This document shows positions 48,325-60,300 of a stretch of 64,000 nucleotides of DNA, in pieces. The position numbers and the translations under genes were made by a program. The notes under the pieces are model-generated. The model did not search any database, was not told the DNA's origin, and saw only the letters and a program-made list of their open reading frames with translations. The first letter of the stretch is position 1. Each line of letters starts with the position of its first letter. The stretch is from Saturnia japonica. Its lineage: Eukaryota > Arthropoda > Insecta > Lepidoptera > Saturniidae. The DNA is taken from assembly GCA_033032175.1 (NCBI GenBank), contig CM065304.1:3038001-3102000 (forward strand), written 5' to 3'.

Positions 48325-51300
48325 GTAAGTTTTGTTTTAAACTTTTTTGATTACATGCATAAGTCACATATTTATGTGATTTAGGTATTAGGTACTCATT
48401 TTGAAGTCATACGAAGCGTATAATTATTTTGCTGAGTTGTAGGACGCGATAATTACGTACAAGGTGTAACATGAACATCCGCTATTGTGGTAGGCTTAAA
48501 CCATCCATCCAGTAGTCATGGGCGGTAGGGAGATGTTCCTAACTGGATCGCGACGACCAGTGATGGATTGCCTATCTTTCGGTAGTCGCCATTGTATTTG
48601 AATTGTACTTTTTACCATCAGGTGAAGTGACGACAATTGAAGTGCTACTATAAAAAAAAACATTAGAATAATTTAATGTGTGTTGACCACAGCCTTATCC
48701 GATGTGAGACATCCACAATCTCTGTTAGATTGTTTCAGACTAAATCTGGAACAGAGGTTGTATCTTAAACGCAACTGTTTATCTATAAATTTAATCTCGA
48801 GAGTCGAGACGAGTCGAAGAGAACTAGTACATAATCTACGACCATACTATAGTCATATCACGATGTGTCTTGTTACTCAAAGTTTAGGCTCCTGCTCCAG
48901 GCAGGTATCGAAACAACGACACAATGTTCTTCGAGCCATCTTTTAATCTTGCGAATATGCTAATATACAATTCACCCCAGGCGGTCGTTTAGTCAATTTT
49001 CATTTTGATAATTTATAGACGATCGAACAAATTTTTTCTTTTATTTTAGTACCCTTGTTTGAGCTCGGATGTAGTCCTTGCCGTAGAATTGGAATGAGTT
49101 CGAACGCTTAATAATTGTTTATTGAGAGGTAGACCCGCGAAGGATACGCCCTCGCGTGGACTATACTATTTCCATTTCTTTATTTTCTCGATGACAGTTC
49201 TATTTTGATAGTTGTGGTGTTGTGACCAAATAAGTAATGATATCGATCACATATATCGAGTGACAATGACGATTCATCAGATTTTGATTAAAATAAATAA
49301 ATAAAGGTTACCTGTCGTTATAATTATTTCGTTTCATTGTCGTGTACCTACCTATACCTACTTATTTTACAACAGCTTCGAAAATTTTGAAGTTGGCATT
49401 ATTAATCAAGAATTAATACGTGTAACATCTTGTAATGAAATATAATATTAGTTAATAAATTTGTACAAAAGTATCCGGCAGTAGTTTAGTTTCTTACATT
49501 TTGTAAAAAAATATCGGGTATGTTATCGTGTTACGTTTATCGATATAGCTCCATCCCTATCAGTTTCTCCGACTCTGGTATAACCTTGTACGTGTGTAAA
49601 CGTCATATTTTTAAATAATAATGCATACATAATGTAAAAAAGACGTTCGTTCAAGTTTTCACATGAGCTGTCATCGAAAAAATAAAGAAATGGAAATGGT
49701 ATACAGAATGCAATATATCGGGCACACATGCGAATCGTGCTACCCCGCTCCCGGTTGTTTTATAGACAAAAATGCTTATAGTGGGTGATCCTTAGAAGAT
49801 AGATATATATACATGTCAGCAAGTGAAACTTTTTTGTATGTTTTTTAATGTTTATAAATATGTAGTACATTAATTTGATGTGTATATCTCTTTAGGTTTA
49901 CTCAGTGTAACCATTCACCATGACCAGTTTTATTCATTTACACGGTACCGTAATTATTTTTCTAATATAAAAGTAGCCTAAGTTACTCCTTATAACATCA
50001 GCTATTTGCTAATGAAAGTTCCATCAAAATTGGTGCAACCGTTTAGGAGATTACCCGGAACAAACAGACAGACAAAAAGTTTTGTTATATGTACCGTATA
50101 TACTTAAGCATAAGCATATATCATAAGCATTTAGCTAAAAGTTGTTATTTTGAAATTACAAACGGACTCTCTAATGTATAGAATAGATACGGTACCTGTA
50201 TATATGTATACTTTGATATGCATGTAGTAAATTATAAACACACACTTCAATTTTGTTTATTTGTATGTATAGATGTAATAATGTCAGTGTTCCATGCGTT
50301 TGCGCATCGTTCATCCATTTGTACAAATATGCACATTATTGGTATTATATTGTACAATATTGGTATTTGTACAAATATTGGCGTGTACGTGAATGTTAGT
50401 GGCATAGTTACATCAAACGCGAGTCATTTCAACCAATGTGTGTCCTTCATATAGTTTCAAATAAATTAAATGTAAGTTTTCAGAACAAAGTCCGAAGAAC
50501 GATATAGACTACATATCATTACGTTGTTCTGTAGAGGCTAACCAGTCTAATACATTAAATATATGTTTGTGTTTTCATGTCTTAGGCGTTTTTACTCAGT
50601 TTGTGCTATTGAGTTGAAACTTTACATAAGTGACGTTGGCCCCTCACGTAATGGTTTCTAGTATATCGATCCACGTATAATAACTTAACGCGTATAAAAG
50701 TGTAGAAAATATGCTAAAATAAAAAAAAAAAACCACCCATATAACATAAAACAATTGTCTAAATTCCGTATTTTTTATTCTTTATAGGATTTAGCATTTG
50801 ACAAACAATATTTAATAAAAATTACTTCTCAATATTTATTTTCCTTATTTAGTAGCAAGTCAAAGTAACGGCAAATTATCATCAAAAACTAGATACAACC
50901 AACGAGAGCTCGACAATTTATCAATAGTTCATTGCTGTGATGCGTAAACGTTTATTCAAACGTGAATAATCTTATAATAACCTTATATTATAGGAAGAAT
51001 GAAATACACTGGAAGATGGTTCCACAGCTTCACGATACTGCAACCGTATGATATTGTAAACTTTTTGTTCAAGCCCAGAAAAGGGTTACTATAAAGCTAT
51101 AACTTCGGATCATACCTTGTGTGGTTCTATTATGGAAAGATGGGATTAGGTTAAATAACTCTTCAGAAAATTCGACTCAACGTAACAATATCCTTACATG
51201 GATTCTTAGTAATGTTTGCATCGTGAGCTGTTTATGTATAAATGTGAAGTGATATACAATAAATAATTATGATTTTTTATGTATGTATATGATACAGAAG

Positions 51301-54300
51301 TATCGGAAGATGAAGATTATTCTGCTAGCCTCAGTGCGGTGTTACGCCAACGCCGCGCGAGTGTTCGAAGATCTCGTAAAGGTCGAGCGAGGCGGGCTTC
51401 GTCTCCTTGCTTACCTGATGAAAACCGTCAAAGAAGACGATCTTCGGCTTTCACAACTAGCTCCGGAGAGTAAGTTATTTTCGAACCTTAATGGCTATAA
51501 TTGGCATTTCGCGTTTCAGTATAAGCATATCCAGATACTTGACACTGTTATGGTGTGGCTGCAGGCTGGCAGGGTGACATAGATTGTTGGTGGATACCAA
51601 TAGTACTTTTAGTGCTAGGTATTGGAAATTCGCACAGAACTTTTATAATTCATTAAGTTTATCAAATGGAATATTCCTTTAGGAATCATAATTTGTAATA
51701 AAAAAAAATAATAATATTAAAAGCACTTTAATCTTATGTCGCCGCAAAACAGAGGTAAGATCTTCGAATTTATTCTTTTACTTATGCTTGTTAACAGAGT
51801 TATTTTAGTCCCTGATGTATTACAAGAATTATATCTAAATGTTCCTAGGAAGATACAAAGATTTCCTTTTCTAAGAACCTTTTCTAAAGCTCGTTTCAGA
51901 AGGAATATCTGCTCACGTTTGAATCGCCTTATAGAATTGTATAGCGATGTTAATAAAAATAATGTTGATATTGACGTTTTTAATTGCTCTTTCTAGATAT
52001 TTCGCTCAAAATTATATGAATCATTTGCTATTTCATTTGATTTGTAGTTTTCTTCATATTTGTAATTTGTTTTTATTGGGGTTGTGCCGCGGCATAGTTT
52101 AACAAGATGTACATATCTGTAAAGATATTTGACACAGTCCTTAACTTGTGATATATTTGTTATTGTAATATTCTGTGAATATGTCGTTGGTGTGACAATA
52201 AATAAATAAAATATTGCCTTAATATACAAACTCTATATATAGTATTTTGCGAAAGTATGATATTAAGTTTCTCAAATTTAAATGCAAAACGTTCTTAAAA
52301 ATTATAGTCACTTTTCTGGGATGCGGTAATATGTATAAAATAGAAAATATTAATTACAGTTAAACAAAAGTGACGGTAAAGTATTTTTGAAATTATTCTC
52401 TTCAATAATACTTCTACATTTTTTTTTAACTTTAGTACAGCGATATCAATAGAAGAAGGACAGCCGACAGTGGTGACTCAGGAAGAGATATTCCAGAACA
52501 TACATCTTCACAAGGAGGTCCTCGGATCAGTTAAACAGCAGCCTTTGGGTATGAGACGAAAACTTAAGATAGTGCATCAAGTAAGTTCGCGGAGTTATTT
52601 TTCTAGATTGTTCTATCTATGCATATATATATGCATGGAATGCTATTAATCGCTAATTCACAATAAAAACTAAACTAGTAAACTTCTAATTTTTGATGTT
52701 AAGAAATCAGGTAATCTTATGTAATTTTTAAATTTATACTTATTCTTATTCAACCAGCTGTTACTGTAAAGTACTTCATACCTTATAATGGCACAGACCA
52801 TAATTGTTTTTGATTATATAAAAAACTTATACGATCACAATAGCTATAAATAAGATTATTTTCAAAAATAATACTACATTTTTCTAATTATAGCAAATCT
52901 CATTACAAGTTAAGGCCTCATTAAAATATACGACCAATTTCAACTGAGCGTGTCAAAAATACCTTACATTTTTTAATTATAAATTTCTAGGCTAAAGGTT
53001 ACATCAAGCGCCACGAAGGCCAGCTTCAAGAGAGATTGGCACAGTCCAAAAGCACTAGGGATATTTACGCAAGATTTAATATTCTACTGGCTGCTGTGAG
53101 TAAGCTATAATTAAATTTTAATAAATTCATCTATCTATTCTTATTTTACCACAATTTTTGGAGTTCTGTGTAGTCTCTTTAATCTGACAAAAGTATGGAC
53201 TACACTGCGTTTACAATTTCTTTTTGACGTGACAACGTCTTATAATTCGATGGAGCCGGCTGCACGCAAGAAAAAACATGTCTCATGCGGCGTTACCTCG
53301 CTCTGAGGCGTTCGATTTAAGGCTTGAAGTGCAAGCGAGAGCGTGGAACGAGCGACAAAGAGGCACAATCGGCCTCCGCGTTCGGCAGCGTTCGACATCT
53401 GTCTCTCTCCTACTTGAGTGAGCGATGCGTCCGCGTGGACAGCTGCTATACAATAATACATTTACATGTTTCCGTCAAGTATGAAGTGCAGTGAAAAGTG
53501 AATGTAGAGTCAATTGTTTATAGCAACGATAATTGCGGCGATAAAGGTAAATCTATCAAACAAATACAATTTTCCTTTGAAAAATGATACCATTCCATCA
53601 GTATTTTCTTATGACGTTGTCACGATCAACTATCGTCGGTAAATCGACTTTACAGACAACCGATTTTTTATCTTAGTGTTGCATAATAACGGTGCTATAC
53701 CTGATGCAATCCAGTAACATTGACAACCACCGAGGGATCTCCAACTCATCACCAAATATAGATTATGCGTGAAGGTACTGAGGACCAATTTAGAATTTTT
53801 TACAGTTCAAGCTCATCATTAAATTTATTTACTGATGAGAGAAATGTTACATCGGCGACCCCTGAGGTATTGTTATCTAAGAAACCAAAGCAGAAGTAGT
53901 GAATAAATCTTATTTTTGATGTGAATAATCTGTAGGCGAAAGGTAAACTTGATTGTTGGCGTGGCGATATAGGCAGTGGCGACGCATCGCCACGCTATAT
54001 GATGGAATATATGTACTATACGTAGTAACAGTCTATAGGCGAGGGTAAACCTTATTGTTGGCGTGGTGATGCATGCCGTGGCGACGCATCGCCACGCTAT
54101 ATATTCAATTTTTAGAGTTCAATGTTTCTTTCTTTTATTCACTAAGATATTTCACATCTATCGGTGTCCTGTTACGGCCAATTTTTTTTTTTAAGAAATG
54201 GCATCAATTGAAACGTGAAGCAGCCAACACATCAAACTTACTGATCCCCTGGGAACTACGTATCAAAGAAATTGAATCACACTTTGGGTCCGTTGTCGCT

Positions 54301-57300
54301 TCCTACTTCACTTTCCTCCGTTGGCTCTTTTGGGTGAATCTGGTCATCGGGTTTATACTTCTTGTCTTCGTTATTATTCCTGAGGTAATAATTTCTTACT
54401 ATGAATGAAATAATTTTGAAATTTCCTTTAATAGCAAACTTACATACACAGAAAAAAATATTTTAACATTCTTTAGCACTGTATAAACCAACACAACGAT
54501 CTGGATGGAATTTTGTATTTAGATAACGTTTTACATTTCAAGTTTACTTAGACAGGTGTTTTTTAAGATACCGTGCATAGTTCGATCGCCCAGATATTTT
54601 GTTCATTATGTATCTATAAATTTTTGCTTTCTGCACTATTATTAAACTTTAGCTATGCCAAATTTCAGTCCTCCGTATGCGTACTATGCTTTAAGGAACA
54701 GTCTGAAATTTTCTATGCACGTATTAATATACTTAGGTACACTTATTTGTGCAAAAGATTGAATAAAAGGAGATATTTTGTTTATAATCATTATTTAATA
54801 AATACCATTTATAACGATGAATATGTACATAAATATGTAATGTATATAATATGTATATGTATAGTAAGACAACCCGGCCCTAGTACATACTTCTAGACGC
54901 CGCGCCGCTGTGATATACGTCTCCCGTCTGGGTACTATGATTATTCTATGTAGGTTGTATATGCGTAGGGTTCTTAGTTCTTTTCTTAAATTTCACGGAG
55001 AATGAAGGGAAGAGCTCTCTAGCTAGCGCGTCGTTGAATGTCTTTTAAAAATGACTGTCGTGTTTTCCTATTATTTTATATAATTAGCCTAACTTACGAA
55101 TATGTAATATATTGTGGTGACTGAATAAACGTTTCAACTATCTGCTGACTATATTATTTATAAGACTGAGCTAGCTTGATGAAATATTTTATAAAAGATA
55201 TTTTGGCACTATACGTTTTTTATATTCTTTGATAGATTGCGTGCAAAAATCATAAATAATTACATAAATGGTATCCTTACAGACACAGTTGCATACATTG
55301 TAAAAGCACGTGTACTGCTAAAATATGATACGATAGCCACATTAGAGCTAAACACCAAAGCTTTTCATTTGTATTTAAAGAGTAAAACAAGTCTCTGTAG
55401 CTGAAATTGGCAAGGATGACTATTATCATTATATTAAAATAGGTGAAACAAAATCTTTGTACCCCTTTTTAAGCGTATTGCGTGCACGGAAGTCTATTTG
55501 ATTTACCATGGTTAAAGTTTATATGGAGAAGGAGTGCAGAAACATAAAATTTATCTATAATATCTGTTACTAATATATTAAATTCAATAAATTAATACTG
55601 CGAATCCTATGTCACTCAATGAAAAGTGACAGCAAGTGATATAATATTCATTGTTTAGGTTCATACTGCAAATGTCAAACAGAAAATAGTCTATGATTAA
55701 AAGGTGTGTGTTGCCAGTAATGACATACGGCACAGAGACGTGGTCGCTCACTGTGGGCCTCATAAGAAAGCCCAAGGTCGCTCAGCGAGCTATGGAGAGA
55801 GCTATGCTTGGTGTTTCTCTACGAGATCGAATCGGAAATGAGGAGATCCGTAGACAAACTAAGGTCACCGACATAGCCAAAAGGATTAGCAAGTTGAAGT
55901 GGCAGTGGGCGGGGCACATAGTTCGGAGAACTGACTGCCGTTGGGGCAGAAAGGTTCTCCCCCCCCCCCACTAGATGGAAAGACGACCTAATAAAGGTAG
56001 CTGGGAGCCGTTGGGTGCAGGCCGCAAAAGATCGGTCGCTCTGGAGATCTATGGGGGAGGCCTATGTTCAGTAGTGGACGTCCTGCGGCTGAAATGATGA
56101 TGATGATGAACACAAAACGGCCTATAAACATGTTATGTATGAATTATAATCATTACAAGCACGATACAATACACATATAAGCCTATAAAATCACATACAT
56201 AGCTGGTTTAAAACAGATTATCAATGAAATATAAGTTTTGTACGTCTCTATGCTATTCTTAAGAAATTATTAAGCTTTATTATTACATATTTACTATCTT
56301 TAAATACCTACACTTTATTTCTTTAATACAGAAACAGTAAATTAACGATTGTTCATATGTAAATGCTTATTCCTTAACCCCAGCAACTTATATCTACAAC
56401 TAATTTTCCATGTTATTTCCTAAATCATAACGCCTTGCCCTATGTGTCGCGAACAATATAAGAAAATCTGCAAAGTTCATTTCAATTCTAGTATTTAACG
56501 GCAAATCCACAACAAGACGGCGAAAGAAAAATTATTATGGAAGACGAAAGGCGTAATGCTACTAATTTGCTAACTTTGTGGGAGTTTGAAGGGATTCTCA
56601 AATACTCTCCTATCTTCTACGGCTACTATAGCAATCTGGAAAGACCACAGTATAGAATGCCTCTAGCTTACTTCCTCACTGGCTTAGTGGTTTACATCTA
56701 TAGCTTTGTGGCTACGCTCAAAAAGTGAGTCTATACTATTTTAACTAAAAAAATTGTTTAAAATGTTGATTACTTAATTAATTTTGATCATAATTAGTGC
56801 TTACAGTTTATTTTTAGTTCCTTATTGTAATAGATTATACAAAAATGTTCCTTCTAGAATGGCAGAAAATTCCCGTATGTCTAAATTGTCTGAAAAAGAA
56901 GACGAATGCATATTTTCCTGGAAGTTGTTCACAGGATGGGATTTCATGATTGGAAACACTGAAACTGCACACAATCGTATTGCATCTATTATATTAAGTT
57001 TCAAGGAGGCATTGCTTGAAGAAGCTGAAAAGAAACGTGATATGAAGAAGTAAGACACAATTTAATTGAACATAATTCTGTGTTATCATTAGCTTTTGGT
57101 TACCCTAATAATGGAGTGATTCTAGTTATGTGATTGTCCTTTATATCATATAAATTGTGGGTAAAAGTTTGGATAATATTAACATTTAACAAATTAAATT
57201 ACACACGAGTAATAGAAACATCGAAGAACAGTAAAGGAGTTAGGTTTTTTTGTTAATTTAGTTTATTTTTATTATATTCCTATTTAAATAAAAATACAAA

Positions 57301-60300
57301 TTAAATTGTAGAAGTACATAGAAGACCAGTAGTATTACCATTTCAAATATTTTTACTAAACGAAACAAAAGTGCAGTTATATACACTATTGTAGTTAGCT
57401 TAACACTAATTGTATTCTTGCAGTTGGCGCATAATAACTCTACGTGTGATTGTCAATATCTCTGTCGTAATTCTGTTAGCAGTGTCAGCTTACGCTGTGG
57501 TGTATGTTGTGTCTTATTCCGATGACAACTCAAAAGCACTGAGTTGGTGGCGAGAAAATGAGACGACAATAGTTGTTACAGTTATAACAACAACTTTTCC
57601 AGTATTTTTTGAGCTCCTTGGATTCTTAGAACATTATCATCCCAGGAAACAATTGAGATTACAGTTGGCTAGGTACATTCTTGCAATTAAAATAACTATT
57701 TAGCTTATAATGATAAAATGTAAATAATATACTATACTATCTCTGCAAAGCCTGTTTAGATTTTTAATGCAATTGTTCAATTTTCATTTACAATTTAGAA
57801 ATATCAAATCTTAAAAATCATTCAATTTTTCGTATAGTAATTATAAAGTAATAACACATTCATAAAGTTCAATCGTTACGTTCGAAATATATTTATAGTA
57901 GTTTCTTAATTTTAAGAATACGAGACCATTACTGTTTGTATTTCAGAATCATGCTGCTAAATTTGCTTAATTTATATTCTCTTATATTTGCATTGTTTAA
58001 CAAGATCGAAGGTATGAGTATAGATTTGGTTGCATTGCAACCCAAATTAAATATGAATGCTTCAACTATTTCCAATAGTACGCTTAATTTGACGGCTTCT
58101 ATTGTTATGGCAATGCCTACATCATGTCTTGAGGAAAAAGTACAGTGTAGTCCATGTAATTTTGAGCTAACTGTTAAAATGACTGTAAACAATGGAAAAG
58201 CATTAAACGCTGGTAGTATAAATTTTCCATTATTCAATTATCAGACTATGTCTAGCTCTTACCCCATTAAGAAACAAATGAAAGATGAGAATAACGAGAA
58301 AGAAATAATAGCTGAAAATCTTGTAGAAAAACCTGAAATTGAAACTAGTACACTAGACAGTTTATCAATAGGATTAAAAGAAATAGCAAAGTTGAGAGAG
58401 CTTACTAAATTAAACATATCAATGAATATAACAAAAGAAATTGATAAAAACAATTCTGGTGATGACTATAAAAATACTGATGAACCAGAAACAACTACAT
58501 TAGACAGCATTTTATTAAGCATTAAAGAACTTGAAAGATTGAGAAATATTATGCTTGTGCAAGGACCTATTGTTTTTAAAGAGGCAACACCAAATATTGA
58601 AGAAAATTATAATTACACTTTATATGAATCAAGTATTGACACATCTTCATCTGATATAATATCAGAAAATTCAATGACAAATTATGAAACTTCTACTACA
58701 GAAATCTCAAAAACCACGATAGGTTTTAAAACTGCAAACGCTAAAAATAATTCATTTAGTTCGGTAACAAATGACTTGGAAAATGATTTAACAACTATCA
58801 TTAACACATATTTCACTTCAAGTGATGTAACAGAAACTGAAACTGCCACTGAAGCGTACTTTCCAAGCGATATAACTGACACAGATCTTAATACTGCTAT
58901 AAATGAGCAAACTACAGAAACTGACAAAGAATCAATTATAACTGAAGTGGAATCAACATCGACGTCAGATGCTATTGTTGTAACATCTAAACACAAGCCA
59001 TTAAGCAGTACGACTGATTTAGATATAACCTCCACATCGTTGGGTTTTGAAGAAGAATTAACGTCAGCATTACCACCAATCACTTCTTTAGATACTATAA
59101 CGACGTGTCCAAATGTAACTTTTAATTGTACAATAATTTGCAACGGTGAAAATATTACGCAAATGTTTTATATATCAAATTGTGAAATCGTAGATAGAGT
59201 ATGTTATGTTACAAGATGTAAATATAGAGAACTCATCGCCACAATACTTAACAATAATACAAACATAACTGCAGTAGATGTAGCTTATATAGGAGAAAAT
59301 AATAGGAAAATGTATAATCTAACAAAAACAACTAAAAAAAAGCTATTAAAGTTATGTTGGGAAACGATGTTTGGTCAGGAACTTGTTAAGCTCACTATGA
59401 TGGATTTGGTAAGAATAATATCGTTTTACAAATATTTAACATAAAATATCTATAAAAATTGTTGCTTATTAGCACCTACTTACCACTTAATAGAATTATG
59501 ACGTAGATAATATATTATAATTATTTCAAGTTAATTTAATATAAAATTATTGGAATATCATTTATCAGAAATCAATAGTTGGTTTAAAATTTGGAAAATA
59601 TCTCAAAAATAATAACATTGTATGTGTGAAAATCTTTGTATCGGCGATTATTTGAAGTGGAAAAAAGTTTAAATATAGATTCCTTTCTTTCTAGGTATTT
59701 GTCTTACTTGGCACTTTATTTATGGACTTTTTTCGCGCCTTATTCGTAAGATTTATGAATCGTTGCTGGTGTTGGGACTTAGAGAAGAATTTTCCTGAAT
59801 ATGGTGACTTTAAAATAGCAGAAAATATACTTCACTTAATAAACAATCAAGGCATGGTGTGGATGGGAATGTTTTTCTCGCCTGGGCTCGTTGTTCTCAA
59901 TGTGTTCAAACTGATGATAATGATGTATCTCAGATCATGGGCTGTAATGACCTGTAATGTTCCTCACGAAGTAGTGTTCAGAGTTTCGAAAAGTAATAAC
60001 TTTTACTTGGCTTTATTATTGACAATGCTTTTTCTCTGCGTATTGCCTGTTGGATATACAATAGTTTGGGTCAAACCCTCATGGCACTGTGGACCTTTTT
60101 CGGAGTATAACAAAATTTATCAAATACTTACGAACAACATCTATAAAATATTACCTACGACGCTAAATTTTGCGTTGGAGTATATGGTATCGCCCGCTAT
60201 TATCATTCCTTTGTTGGTGTTACTCATATTAATTATTTATTACTTAACATCGCTAACCAATTCACTAAGAGAGGCTAATAATGATTTAAAGGTTTGTATT

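Larger units (their letters stand above)
48325..51297 (+). other. Tmc intron after the first visible exon
   Basis: Just under 3 kb. Holds repeat family I copy 3, family A copy 4, and AT-rich filler. An 88-codon frame at 48680-48946 lacks splice support. Confidence 0.6.

Noticed and set aside
51283..51582. 99-codon frame overlapping a Tmc exon
   Set aside because: It does not match the splice phase of neighbouring exons and runs through the GTAAGT donor.
53240..53461. 73-codon minus-strand frame in a Tmc intron
   Set aside because: It lies in the CpG-rich MITE-like element and shows no domain or splice context.
57929..59143. Minus-strand frames of 102 and 153 codons
   Set aside because: They are antisense shadows of the low-complexity Tmc exon 57947-59408.
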